This document shows, in pieces, positions 35,029 to 44,159 of a DNA stretch of 64,000 nt. The notes under the pieces are model-generated. The model was given only the letters and a program-made list of their open reading frames with translations, was not told the DNA's origin and did not search any database. The stretch's first letter is position 1, and each line of letters starts with the position of its first letter. The DNA is from S010-25 sp964466455. Its GTDB lineage: Bacteria > Pseudomonadota > Gammaproteobacteria > SZUA-229. Location of the stretch: assembly GCA_964466455.1 (NCBI GenBank), contig CAYXNL010000002.1:12451-76450 (forward strand), in the 5' to 3' direction. The translations under genes and the position numbers were made by a program.

Positions 35029-36672
35029 ATGTCAGCAAAAGATGTACGTTTTGGCGATGATTCACGTAGCCGTATGGTTAACGGTGTGAACATTCTGGCC
35101 AATGCAGTAAAGGTAACCCTTGGCCCGAAAGGCCGTAACGTTGTGCTGGAAAAAGCCTTCGGTGCTCCCACAATTACCAAAGATGGCGTTTCTGTTGCCA
35201 AAGAAATTGAACTCGAAGACAGGTTCGAAAATATGGGCGCGCAGATGGTGAAAGAAGTATCGTCTCAAACGTCCGACATTGCTGGTGATGGCACTACTAC
35301 AGCAACCGTACTGGCTCAGGGTATTGTACGTGAAGGCATGAAATCAGTTTCTGCCGGGATGAACCCGATGGATCTGAAACGTGGCATCGACAAGGCAGTT
35401 GTCGCAGCGGTAGAAGCATTACGCAAACTTTCCAAGCCATGTGCTGATACTGCGTCTATTGCTCAGGTTGGTACCATTTCAGCAAATGCTGATACCAGTG
35501 TTGGCACCATTATCGCCGAAGCCATGGATAAAGTCGGTAAAGAAGGTGTGATTACGGTTGAAGAGGGTAATTCACTGGAAAATGAGCTGGAAATTGTTGA
35601 AGGTATGCAGTTTGACCGTGGTTACCTGTCGCCTTATTTCGTCAATAACCAGGAAAGCATGAGTACAGATATGGAAAATCCGTACATCCTTATTTTTGAT
35701 AAGAAAATCGCCAATATTCGTGAGTTGCTGCCAACACTGGAAGCAGTAGCCAAATCCAGCCGCCCATTGTTAATTATTGCTGAAGACGTTGAAGGTGAAG
35801 CGTTAGCAACACTGGTTGTTAACAGTATGCGTGGTATTGTTAAGGTCTGTGCAGTGAAAGCGCCGGGTTTTGGTGATCGCCGTAAAGCCATATTGCAGGA
35901 TGTTGCAATTCTGACCAAGTCAACGGTTATTTCTGAAGAAGTCGGTCTGTCACTGGAAAAAGCCACACTGGAAGACTTAGGTTCAGCAAAGCGTATTACC
36001 ATAACAAAGGAAAATACAGTTATTATTGATGGTGCTGGATCAGCCAAAGATATTAAGGCGCGTGTCACACAAATTCGTGCGCAAATTGAAGAAGCGACTT
36101 CTGATTACGATATAGAAAAATTGCAGGAACGCGTGGCTAAGCTGGCCGGTGGTGTAGCCGTGATTAAAGTTGGTGCTGCTACCGAAATGGAAATGAAAGA
36201 GAAAAAAGCACGGGTGGAAGATGCATTACACGCTACCCGCGCGGCAGTAGAAGAAGGCGTTGTCCCTGGTGGCGGTGTCGCATTGATTCGCGTCTGTGCT
36301 GCGGTTGATGGTGTACGCGGTGATAACTCCGATCAGGATGTGGGTATTTCTATTGCCCGTCGTGCGATGGAAGATCCATTGCGCCAGATTGTTGCCAATG
36401 CTGGTGAAGAAGCTTCGGTTGTGCTGGCAAATGTTGCTGCGAAAAAAGGTAACTATGGTTACAATGCAGCAACCGGTGAGTATGGTGACATGATTAAGAT
36501 GGGTATTCTTGACCCGACTAAAGTTACCCGTTCTGCACTGCAAAATGCGGCCTCCGTTGCTGGTCTGTTGATTACAACTGAATGTATGGTTGCAGAAATA
36601 CCTAAGGATGAAGCGCCGATGCCTGGTGGTGGTGACATGGGTGGTATGGGTGGTATGGGCGGCATGATGTGA
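35029..36672 (+). CDS. groEL: Chaperonin GroEL
   Basis: A 547-residue chaperonin. Hallmarks are the ATP site region (VTLGPKGRNVVLEKAFG; GDGTTTATVLA), the apical-domain segments and the C-terminal GGM repeat tail (GGDMGGMGGMGGMM). With GroES it folds cytoplasmic proteins. An AAGAGGAAG ribosome site lies 8 bases before the start, and an intrinsic terminator follows. Confidence 0.98.
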   Translation: MSAKDVRFGDDSRSRMVNGVNILANAVKVTLGPKGRNVVLEKAFGAPTITKDGVSVAKEIELEDRFENMGAQMVKEVSSQTSDIAGDGTTTATVLAQGIVREGMKSVSAGMNPMDLKRGIDKAVVAAVEALRKLSKPCADTASIAQVGTISANADTSVGTIIAEAMDKVGKEGVITVEEGNSLENELEIVEGMQFDRGYLSPYFVNNQESMSTDMENPYILIFDKKIANIRELLPTLEAVAKSSRPLLIIAEDVEGEALATLVVNSMRGIVKVCAVKAPGFGDRRKAILQDVAILTKSTVISEEVGLSLEKATLEDLGSAKRITITKENTVIIDGAGSAKDIKARVTQIRAQIEEATSDYDIEKLQERVAKLAGGVAVIKVGAATEMEMKEKKARVEDALHATRAAVEEGVVPGGGVALIRVCAAVDGVRGDNSDQDVGISIARRAMEDPLRQIVANAGEEASVVLANVAAKKGNYGYNAATGEYGDMIKMGILDPTKVTRSALQNAASVAGLLITTECMVAEIPKDEAPMPGGGDMGGMGGMGGMM

Positions 36673-36726
36673 TAGCCGTTGTGCGTTAAATCCATATACT
36701 CTGGAAATCAGTGTATTCTGGTTTAT

Positions 36727-36759
36727 AAAAAGCCCCGTTGCTAATAACGGGGCTTTTTT
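36727..36759 (+). terminator. Rho-independent terminator of groESL
   Basis: A 13-bp stem AAAAAGCCCCGTT / AACGGGGCTTTTT with a 6-base loop, ending in six T's. It is 55 bases after the groEL stop and 61 bases before the rnpB RNA. Confidence 0.95.
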
Positions 36760-36820
36760 GTTGGGAAAATCATTGGGAAAACGCACCGTGTAATGCACTC
36801 TCATGGTATAGTTAGCTCTG

Positions 36821-37199
36821 GAGCTGGCCAGGCAATCGCGCCTGTTAGTTGTACCGGTTTATCCGGTATCAATGATGCAGGGGAGGAAAGTCCGGGCTCC
36901 GCAGGACAGAGTGCCAGGTAACGCCTGGGAGGTGAAAACCTACGGAAAGTGCCGCAGAAAATATACCGCCTGCTGTCTCATCGTAAATGGCAGGTAAGGG
37001 TGAAATGGTGTGGTAAGAGCGCACCGCGCCATTGGCAACAATGGTGGCAGGGTAAACCCCACTCGGAGCAAGACCAAATAGGGGAACATAATGCGTGGTC
37101 CGCGCTGTTCCCGGGTAGGTTGCTTGAGGTGCATGGTGACATGTTATCCAGATGAATGATTGCCCTGGACAGAACCCGGCTTATCGGCCAGCTCCTTCT
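36821..37199 (+). ncRNA. rnpB: RNase P RNA, bacterial type A
   Basis: The ends pair (GAGCTGGCC at 36821 with GGCCAGCTC near 37186-37194) as helix P1. Conserved core elements are present: GAGGAAAGTCCGGGCTCC at 36883-36900, the CAGAGTGCCAGGTAACGCC block after it, and the universal ACTCGGAGCAAGACCAAATA near 37061-37080. It is the catalytic RNA for tRNA 5' maturation. A TATAGT box at 36807-36812 is a likely -10, and a T-run at 37199-37204 after P1 is the likely terminator. Ends are approximate. Confidence 0.96.
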
Positions 37200-37204
37200 T
37201 TTTT

Positions 37205-37613
37205 CTGTCCCTTGACTTCTGAGGTGAGGTTCTACGTTGCCAAAGAAATTTATCCTGCCGGATTGATCCGGTAACTCCTGTTTTCTATTCCTTACTATGG
37301 TTTTCTGTAACGTACTGTAAACTATCTATTTTCTTCGTTTTCCATATCAGAGTGTGGCGGTCAGCATAGTGTTTTGCATCCGATATATTCATTAATTGGT
37401 AATTCCCTGTCTTCTGGAAGATGTTTCGCTGCTGATATCAGTTCCTATACTACCGTTAACTAAGCGCTAAGACTTAAAGTAAATTATTAGCTTTAATAAT
37501 CAACTTTATGATTTGAAAAATAACTTTAACTTTAGTTCCTTCTACTTTCCTTAAATACTGGCTAAGTCGCTGTCGGCATTGTAGTTTTTTGCCCGTTTCA
37601 GGCATAAAAATAC
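37205..37613 (+). other. Non-coding spacer upstream of the dcw promoter
   Basis: About 410 bases without a plausible gene on either strand; AT-rich, especially 37440-37560. The one clear structure is the short palindrome CCGGAT-TG-ATCCGG at 37258-37271. It may hold further dcw promoters or a small RNA, but I see no firm sign of either. Confidence 0.6.
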
Positions 37614-37643
37614 TTGACATTGAGGGGTGAGACTACCTATAGT
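37614..37643 (+). promoter_or_regulatory. Promoter of the mraZ/dcw operon (Pmra)
   Basis: TTGACA (37614-37619) and TATAGT (37638-37643) separated by 18 bases, a strong sigma-70 match. Start of transcription would be near 37650, right at the MraZ boxes. Confidence 0.85.
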
Positions 37644-37651
37644 GTGAATAT

Positions 37652-37677
37652 GTGGGAAGAAGTGGCGTAAAGTGGGT
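37652..37677 (+). promoter_or_regulatory. Triple MraZ-binding repeats
   Basis: GTGGGA (37652), GTGGCG (37662) and GTGGGT (37672) recur at exactly 10-base spacing just after the -10 box. MraZ is known to repress its own operon through such direct repeats; binding here is inferred. Confidence 0.85.
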
Positions 37678-37727
37678 TTTTATGGTTTTTTGTTACAACA
37701 TTATTATCACCAATATAACAATAACAA

Positions 37728-38186
37728 ATGAATTTTCGTGGGATCAACAATGTTTCTCTTGATGTCAAAGGCAGAATGGCTATGCCTGCGCGTTATCGTG
37801 AGCGTTTGCTTGAGCGTTGTGGCGGTCGCTTAGTTGTTACCATCGATCGTGACCATTGTCTGCTTGTTTACCCGCTTCCCGAATGGGAAATTATTGAAGC
37901 TAAATTAAATCAACTACCAAGTCTGAACAGACAGGCGCGTTTATTGCAGCGTCTTTATATCGGTCATGCAACCGAACTGGATATGGATGCTCAGGGCAGA
38001 ATTTTATTACCACCTATGTTACGCGAATATGCCGGTCTTGGTAAAAAAATCGTATTAATCGGCCAGGGTCGTAAGTTTGAAATCTGGGATGAAACACTCT
38101 GGAATGAAAGTCAGGAGGCGTGGGTAGAGGCGGTGCAATCCAGTGAAGGTGAGCTTCCTGCCTCACTGGAAGAACTCTCTTTATAG
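37728..38186 (+). CDS. mraZ: Transcriptional regulator / cell-division protein MraZ
   Basis: A 152-residue protein with two SpoVT/AbrB-like halves, each with the DxxGR motif (SLDVKGRMAMPARYRERL; ELDMDAQGRILLPPMLREY). It forms a ring-shaped oligomer that binds the direct repeats in its own promoter. It is the first gene of the dcw cluster, two bases from rsmH. Confidence 0.97.
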   Translation: MNFRGINNVSLDVKGRMAMPARYRERLLERCGGRLVVTIDRDHCLLVYPLPEWEIIEAKLNQLPSLNRQARLLQRLYIGHATELDMDAQGRILLPPMLREYAGLGKKIVLIGQGRKFEIWDETLWNESQEAWVEAVQSSEGELPASLEELSL

Positions 38187-38188
38187 AC

Positions 38189-39121
38189 ATGGAAGTATTT
38201 GCTCATCAGCCAGTGTTGCTTGAGGAATCACTGGTGGCGCTGGCTATTCGCTCTGATGGTGTCTATGTAGATGCAACATTCGGTCGTGGTGGGCACAGCC
38301 GGGCAATACTGGACAGGTTGAATACATCAGCCTGTCTGCTGGCATTAGATCAGGACTTGCAGGCAATTGCCTATGGGCAGAAGTATTTTGCTGAGGCGTC
38401 ACAATTAAGGCTGGAACACTGTAATTTTAATCAACTTAAAAGCCGGGTTGAAAAATACGGTCTGACAGGAAAAGTGAACGGTATTCTGATGGATTTAGGC
38501 GTGTCATCACCGCAGCTGGATGATGCTAGCCGTGGATTTAGTTTTGTACGTTCCGGACCGCTGGATATGCGGATGGATACCAGCCGTGGTGAATCGGCGG
38601 CCCAGTGGCTGGCACGAGTCGAAGCGGATGATCTTGTCAGGGTATTAAGACGTTATGGGGAAGAACGCTTTGCCCGACGAATTGCTAGCGCAATTGTGGT
38701 AGTACGCGATAAGCAGGCAATTACAACCACCGATCAACTGGCGCAAATTGTAACCGATGCCATACCGGTAAAAGAAAAGCATAAACATCCGGCGACCCGT
38801 AGTTTTCAGGCAATTCGGATTTATGTTAATCAGGAATTAGACGCGCTGGAACAGGGGCTGGAGAACGCTATTTCCGTACTGGCTCCGGGTGGAAGGCTGG
38901 TTGTTATCAGCTTTCATTCACTGGAAGACCGTATTGTAAAACGGTTTATGCGTGATAAATCGAGTCGGCCCAGATTACCGCCGGGTCTACCGGTTATGGA
39001 TGCAGATATTGATGTACCTTATCAGTTGGTGGGTAAACCGGTAGTGGCCGGTGAGCGGGAATTGTCAGGGAATCCCAGAGCCAGAAGTGCACGCCTGCGT
39101 GTGCTGGAGAAAAAAGCATGA
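38189..39121 (+). CDS. rsmH: 16S rRNA (cytosine-1402-N4)-methyltransferase
   Basis: A 310-residue SAM-dependent methyltransferase: HQPVLLEESLVAL, the SAM loop DATFGRGGHSRAIL, LMDLGVSSPQLDDASRGFSF and VVISFHSLEDRIVKRFM. It modifies C1402, the nucleotide RsmI also modifies. Its stop overlaps the ftsL start (ATGA). Confidence 0.98.
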   Translation: MEVFAHQPVLLEESLVALAIRSDGVYVDATFGRGGHSRAILDRLNTSACLLALDQDLQAIAYGQKYFAEASQLRLEHCNFNQLKSRVEKYGLTGKVNGILMDLGVSSPQLDDASRGFSFVRSGPLDMRMDTSRGESAAQWLARVEADDLVRVLRRYGEERFARRIASAIVVVRDKQAITTTDQLAQIVTDAIPVKEKHKHPATRSFQAIRIYVNQELDALEQGLENAISVLAPGGRLVVISFHSLEDRIVKRFMRDKSSRPRLPPGLPVMDADIDVPYQLVGKPVVAGERELSGNPRARSARLRVLEKKA

Positions 39122-39399
39122 TGAGCAGACAGAGAATACTTGTTGTCGTAACAATATTGTTTATGATGGTACAGGCATCGGCGTTATTGCTTATTTATAG
39201 CAAACATCAGTCTCGAAAGCTATTTTCCGAATTGCAGCAGTTGAATCACGAGGTTGACGCACTCAATACGCAATGGGGGCAATTACAACTGGAACAGAGT
39301 GCCTGGTCAGGTCGCGGGCGTATTGAACGCAAGGCACGTACAGAATTATCTATGGTATTACCTGAGTCGGATAAAGTAATTTTTGTGGAATTAAAATGA
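39118..39399 (+). CDS. ftsL: Cell division protein FtsL
   Basis: A 93-residue bitopic protein: short cytoplasmic end, a membrane segment at about residues 8-26 and a periplasmic coiled coil (SELQQLNHEVDALNTQWGQL). It joins FtsB and FtsQ to regulate septal synthesis by FtsW-FtsI. Sequence conservation is low, but size, topology and place between rsmH and ftsI are decisive. Two adjacent ATGs make the first residue ambiguous. Confidence 0.94.
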   Translation: MMSRQRILVVVTILFMMVQASALLLIYSKHQSRKLFSELQQLNHEVDALNTQWGQLQLEQSAWSGRGRIERKARTELSMVLPESDKVIFVELK

Positions 39400-41228
39400 A
39401 GCCAGAAAAATCTTTATCGCGTTCTCGTCAATCGGCTTCTCGTAAACGGGGGCAACAGCATAGAGTTAAAAAGACCCTGATGCCATGGCGGCGTTTTTCA
39501 GTCCTTGTTGTTTTTGTTGCGCTGGTGCTGGTGCTGGTGGGCAGAGCGTTGGATATACAGGTTTTGCGTAGTCAGTTTTATCAGCAACAGGGCGAGGCCA
39601 GACAGGTTCGTACGATATCAATTCCTGCGCATCGTGGTGATATCATCGACCGAAATGGTCAACCACTTGCAATTAGTGCACCGGTAAAAAGTATCTGGAT
39701 TAATCCGCGGAAAGTACAGGGTACTCATCTCGCACTGGCTCCACTGGCGAAATTACTGTCGCTGAATCCTGTGCATTTGCGAAAAAGAATTAAACGTAAT
39801 GCCAGGCGTGAGTTTATGTATATTAAACGTCATATATCCCCACAACTTGCCAGTCAGGTGATGGCTTTATCCATACCGAGTGTTGCTGCGCAGAATGAAT
39901 ATCAACGTTATTACCCCAGTGGTGAGGTGAGTGCGAATGTGGTGGGGTTTACTGATATTGATGACAATGGTCAGGAAGGTATAGAACGCGCATACAACAA
40001 AACCCTTAGAGGGGTGCCGGGTAAAGAGCGGGTAATACGAGATCGACTGGGCAGAGTCATTGATGATATTGAGCGTATTACACCGGTGCGACCGGGACAG
40101 GCTATTCAGCTAAGTCTGGATAAGCGCTTGCAGTATCTGACTTACCGTACTTTAAAAGCTGCGGTGATTAAAAATAATGCGGTGTCCGGATCAGCGGTAG
40201 TGCTTAATGCAAAAACTGGCGAAGTGCTGGCGATGGCTAACATGCCCTCATTTAATGTCAATGATAGAAAACAATTGACCCTGCAGGTAATGCGTAATCG
40301 GGCGGTAACCGATGTGTTCGAACCGGGTTCAACCATGAAACCGATTAGTATTGCTGCTGCTCTGGAAAGTGGGCACTGGAAACCTTCCACTAAAATAAAC
40401 ACGTCGCCAGGCTATTTAAGGCTGGGTAGAAATATTATTCGTGACGAAGGTAACTATGGGGTCCTGGATGTTGGCGGAGTGATTGAAAAATCCAGTAATG
40501 TTGGTGTAAGCAAAATTATGCTATCAATAAATAGTGATCTGCAATGGGATATGTATAAAAAGATAGGTTTTGGCATGAGTACCGGTAGTGGCTTTCCTGG
40601 CGAAGCGAGTGGACATCTTTCACATAACGCAATGAAAAATGATTTTGCCCGAGCAACCATGGCATATGGTTACGGTATTTCGGTAACCCCTTTACAGCTT
40701 GCCCGTGCCTATGCGGCCATTGCCAATGACGGGGTGATGCCACCGATACGTTTTCTCTACGATAATCACACCGATGGTCTTGTTGGTAAACGGGTTATGT
40801 CGGCGCATATAGCCAGAGAGCTTAGAAAAATGATGCGACGTGTGGTGAACCCCGGGGGAACCGGAACACGGGCGCGTGTGGCTAATTATTCTGTTGCTGG
40901 CAAAACCGGTACGGTGCATAAATTTATTGCTGGAGGCTATGCCAAAGATCGTTATATTGCTATTTTCGCCGGGATGATTCCGGCAGGACAGCCACGGTTG
41001 GTGATGGTCGTTGTTATTGATGAGCCACGCAATGGTGAACACTATGGTGGGCAGGTGGCTGCACCGGTATTTAGTCAGGTTATGACTGGTGCTGTGCGTT
41101 TAATGAATATTGCACCGGATAAGGTTTCACCGCAACGATTACTGACAGCAAAATGTAAAGTTCCGCTAGCTACTCATCATTTTCCTGCCGGGCGGCAAGT
41201 TAATCAGCTATCAGGCAGGAAGGTGTAA
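39396..41228 (+). CDS. ftsI: Septal peptidoglycan transpeptidase FtsI (PBP3)
   Basis: A 610-residue class B penicillin-binding protein. A basic cytoplasmic tail and membrane anchor (about residues 34-50) precede the PBP dimerisation domain (IPAHRGDIIDRNGQPLA) and the transpeptidase domain with Ser312 in STMK, a KSSNVG motif and KTGT. It crosslinks septal wall with FtsW, encoded in the same cluster. It overlaps ftsL by four bases. Confidence 0.98.
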   Translation: MKPEKSLSRSRQSASRKRGQQHRVKKTLMPWRRFSVLVVFVALVLVLVGRALDIQVLRSQFYQQQGEARQVRTISIPAHRGDIIDRNGQPLAISAPVKSIWINPRKVQGTHLALAPLAKLLSLNPVHLRKRIKRNARREFMYIKRHISPQLASQVMALSIPSVAAQNEYQRYYPSGEVSANVVGFTDIDDNGQEGIERAYNKTLRGVPGKERVIRDRLGRVIDDIERITPVRPGQAIQLSLDKRLQYLTYRTLKAAVIKNNAVSGSAVVLNAKTGEVLAMANMPSFNVNDRKQLTLQVMRNRAVTDVFEPGSTMKPISIAAALESGHWKPSTKINTSPGYLRLGRNIIRDEGNYGVLDVGGVIEKSSNVGVSKIMLSINSDLQWDMYKKIGFGMSTGSGFPGEASGHLSHNAMKNDFARATMAYGYGISVTPLQLARAYAAIANDGVMPPIRFLYDNHTDGLVGKRVMSAHIARELRKMMRRVVNPGGTGTRARVANYSVAGKTGTVHKFIAGGYAKDRYIAIFAGMIPAGQPRLVMVVVIDEPRNGEHYGGQVAAPVFSQVMTGAVRLMNIAPDKVSPQRLLTAKCKVPLATHHFPAGRQVNQLSGRKV

Positions 41229-41232
41229 TGGT

Positions 41233-42771
41233 ATGAAAACGTCTATGCCACTGGATTTTTTGCTTGAAGGTTTTATCGACGATAGCATGATTGAGCAGTG
41301 TAAAAATATTGAAATCAATGTGCTGGTGCAGGATAACCGCAAAGTAAGAAAGGGCAACCTGTTTATCGCTTATCAGGGCTTGAATACACACGGTCTGTTG
41401 TATGCGCAGGATGCGGTTGCCAAAGGGGCAAGCGTTGTGCTGTGGGATGGCGATATTGCTAATCGTGATGAAATATTAACCTCTATTTCCAGCAAGGCAC
41501 TATGTCTTCACTGTAAAAATTTAAAATATAAAGTGGGTGAAATCGCTTCACGATTTTATGAACAGCCATCCTTATCACTGAATATGATTGGTGTAACTGG
41601 TACGGATGGTAAAACCACTATCGCGCATTTTATTGCCCAGTGCCTGGATGCCTATGATGTCCATTGCGGCATACTGGGCACACTGGGAAATGGTTTTATT
41701 AATGATTTACATCCTACCGGATTAACTACCGTTGATGCCTTGCAGGTGCAGAAAACTCTGAGTGATATTAAAAATTCTGGTGCCAGACACGCGGTGATGG
41801 AAGTATCTTCTCATGGACTGGAGCAGGGTCGGGTGAGCGGTGTGGCATTTACCACCGCAGTATTCAGTAACCTTGCTTCGGATCACATGGACTATCACAA
41901 ATCTATGGATAACTATATTGAAGCAAAACGAAAACTTTTCTATACGCCGGGTTTAAAAGCGGCTGTTATTAATCTCGATGACAAGTTTGGTCGTGTGCTG
42001 GCAAAAGAATGTCGACAGCATGTTTGTGTCTGGGGGTATAGTCAGCAGAAAAATACTCATCTATACGACGATTGTGCTGATTATCTGGTTCATGCTACTG
42101 AAATAGAACCGTATAAACATGGTTTTCAGCTTGCTGTTACGACTCCCGTAGGTGCTGGACATTTCGATATACCAGTACTGGGACGTTTTAATGTATCAAA
42201 TGTACTTGCAGTGCTGGCAACACTGCTGATTAGTCAATCGAGTTTTGATGATGCAATAAAAAGTCTGCGTAATATTCATCCGGTTGACGGTCGGGTGGAA
42301 TTAATTGCTGAAGAAGGTAAACCAGTGGTGGTGGTGGATTATGCACATACCGAACAGGGGCTGGCTGCAGTCTGTCAGTCGGTTCGTGAGCATTTTAGCG
42401 GTGATCTGTGGTGCGTGTTCGGCTGTGGCGGTGATCGTGACCGCAGTAAACGTCCATTGATGGCAAAAGTGGTGGAAAAATATGCAGATAAAATTATTGT
42501 AACCACCGATAACCCGCGGCATGAGGATCCATCAAAAATTATTGATGAAATTATGGCGGGTTTCGTCCAGACAGATAATGTGGAGCGCATCGTTGATCGG
42601 CGTGAAGCCATAGAAATAGCAATAGCTAATGCGAAAAGTAATGATGTGGTATTGCTTGCAGGTAAGGGGCATGAAACCAGTCAGATTGTCGATGATATCC
42701 ATATTGCCTTTGATGATCGTCGGGTAGCTCGTGAATTTCTTGCCATAAGAGAAAGCGGAGAGGTTTTGTGA
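41233..42771 (+). CDS. murE: UDP-MurNAc-L-Ala-D-Glu:meso-diaminopimelate ligase
   Basis: A 512-residue Mur ligase. The ATP loop is GVTGTDGKTT (about residues 120-129), and the DNPRHEDP motif indicates meso-diaminopimelate as the added residue, rather than lysine. It adds the third peptide residue in the cytoplasm. It overlaps murF by four bases. Confidence 0.97.
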   Translation: MKTSMPLDFLLEGFIDDSMIEQCKNIEINVLVQDNRKVRKGNLFIAYQGLNTHGLLYAQDAVAKGASVVLWDGDIANRDEILTSISSKALCLHCKNLKYKVGEIASRFYEQPSLSLNMIGVTGTDGKTTIAHFIAQCLDAYDVHCGILGTLGNGFINDLHPTGLTTVDALQVQKTLSDIKNSGARHAVMEVSSHGLEQGRVSGVAFTTAVFSNLASDHMDYHKSMDNYIEAKRKLFYTPGLKAAVINLDDKFGRVLAKECRQHVCVWGYSQQKNTHLYDDCADYLVHATEIEPYKHGFQLAVTTPVGAGHFDIPVLGRFNVSNVLAVLATLLISQSSFDDAIKSLRNIHPVDGRVELIAEEGKPVVVVDYAHTEQGLAAVCQSVREHFSGDLWCVFGCGGDRDRSKRPLMAKVVEKYADKIIVTTDNPRHEDPSKIIDEIMAGFVQTDNVERIVDRREAIEIAIANAKSNDVVLLAGKGHETSQIVDDIHIAFDDRRVAREFLAIRESGEVL

Positions 42772-44159
42772 TGCATTTATCTCAGGCCGCTAATGCCATA
42801 CATGCCAGCCTGTATGGTGATGATGTGTTGTTTACATCGGTATCAAAGGATAGCCGAAATATACATCGGGGTGATATATATATTGCGATTAAAGGAGACC
42901 ACTTTGATGGTCATAACTTTATTGAGCAGGCAGAGAAAGCCGGTGCAGTGGCCGCACTGGTCAGTGAAAAACAGCGTAGTGAATTACCCCAGCTTTGTGT
43001 GCGTGATACTCGTTTGGCGCTTGGTCAACTGGCGGCATACTGGACACAGCAATGGCATCAAATGGACGCCCATATGCTGGTAGGCATTACCGGTAGTAAC
43101 GGGAAAACCACCGTCAAAGAAATGTGTCGAAGTATTTTCTCACAGGCGGTTGGTAGTGGAAGTATCCTATGTACACAGGGTAACCTGAATAATGATATTG
43201 GTATGCCGTTAACACTGCTGGGTTTACGTGGTAACCATCGGTATGCAGTGATAGAAATGGGTGCGAATCACAGTGAAGAAATTAATTACCTGAGTGATAT
43301 TGCAAAACCGGATATTGCTGTAATTACCAATGTTGGTTCAGCGCATTTGGAGGGTTTTGGTTCAGAAGAAAACATTGCTGTTGCCAAAGCGGAAATATTT
43401 AATGGCTTGAACAGTCGGGGAATTGCGGTGATAAATGCCGATGACAGGTTTGCTGGGAAATGGTTACAACAAATATCAGCGCATTCTCATCTGTTATTTT
43501 CCATGAAAAATAAAAAGGCAGATATCTATGCCTGGCCGATGGAAAACGGGAAATATGGCGTTACGACTCCACAGGGAGAAACGATTATTCAATTACCGGT
43601 ACCGGGTAAGCACAATATGATGAATGCATTAGCAGCAACGGCGGTTGCCTGTGCAGCGGATATAAATTTACAGGCAATTACTGAAGGCCTGCAAACATTT
43701 GAAAATATTAGCGGAAGGTTGAAATATACAGTACTGAAAAATGGCAGTGTAATAATTGATGATAGCTATAATGCCAACCCCTTATCCGTACGAGCTGCAA
43801 TTGATGTGTTAGTAGAACAGTGCGGGTACTCTGGTTCACAATTAGCAAAACGTATACTGGTGCTGGGTGATATGGCTGAGCTGGGTGATGATGCCGCACA
43901 GTTACATGCTGAAACAGGAACGTATGCCAGAACCACTGGCGTTGATATTGTTTATACAAGCGGACAATATGGAAAGAACACGGTTGATGCATTTGGACAG
44001 GCAGGTGTGTATTTTGTGACACAGGAGGATGTAATCAATCATCTGCTGACCACCCTGCAGGGTGGTGAAATTATTTTAATCAAAGGTTCACGCAGTGCGC
44101 GTATGGATAAAGTTGTTAGCGCATTACTGGATCAATATCCTGTGCGGAGAATGCACTGA
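42768..44159 (+). CDS. murF: UDP-MurNAc-tripeptide:D-Ala-D-Ala ligase
   Basis: A 463-residue Mur ligase with the ATP loop GITGSNGKTTVKEM, the central YAVIEMGANHSEEINYL and the C-terminal IDDSYNANPLSVRAAI. It adds D-Ala-D-Ala (made by Ddl, also here) to the tripeptide. Its stop overlaps the mraY start by one base. Confidence 0.97.
   Translation: MMHLSQAANAIHASLYGDDVLFTSVSKDSRNIHRGDIYIAIKGDHFDGHNFIEQAEKAGAVAALVSEKQRSELPQLCVRDTRLALGQLAAYWTQQWHQMDAHMLVGITGSNGKTTVKEMCRSIFSQAVGSGSILCTQGNLNNDIGMPLTLLGLRGNHRYAVIEMGANHSEEINYLSDIAKPDIAVITNVGSAHLEGFGSEENIAVAKAEIFNGLNSRGIAVINADDRFAGKWLQQISAHSHLLFSMKNKKADIYAWPMENGKYGVTTPQGETIIQLPVPGKHNMMNALAATAVACAADINLQAITEGLQTFENISGRLKYTVLKNGSVIIDDSYNANPLSVRAAIDVLVEQCGYSGSQLAKRILVLGDMAELGDDAAQLHAETGTYARTTGVDIVYTSGQYGKNTVDAFGQAGVYFVTQEDVINHLLTTLQGGEIILIKGSRSARMDKVVSALLDQYPVRRMH

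Noticed and set aside
36620..36670. Tandem GGTATGGG repeats
   Set aside because: These encode the normal GGM tail of GroEL.
36226..36804. 192-residue minus-strand open frame rich in Thr, His and Asn
   Set aside because: Antisense to the groEL 3' end, where the GGM repeat and GC-biased codons produce long shadows; it also runs through the terminator.
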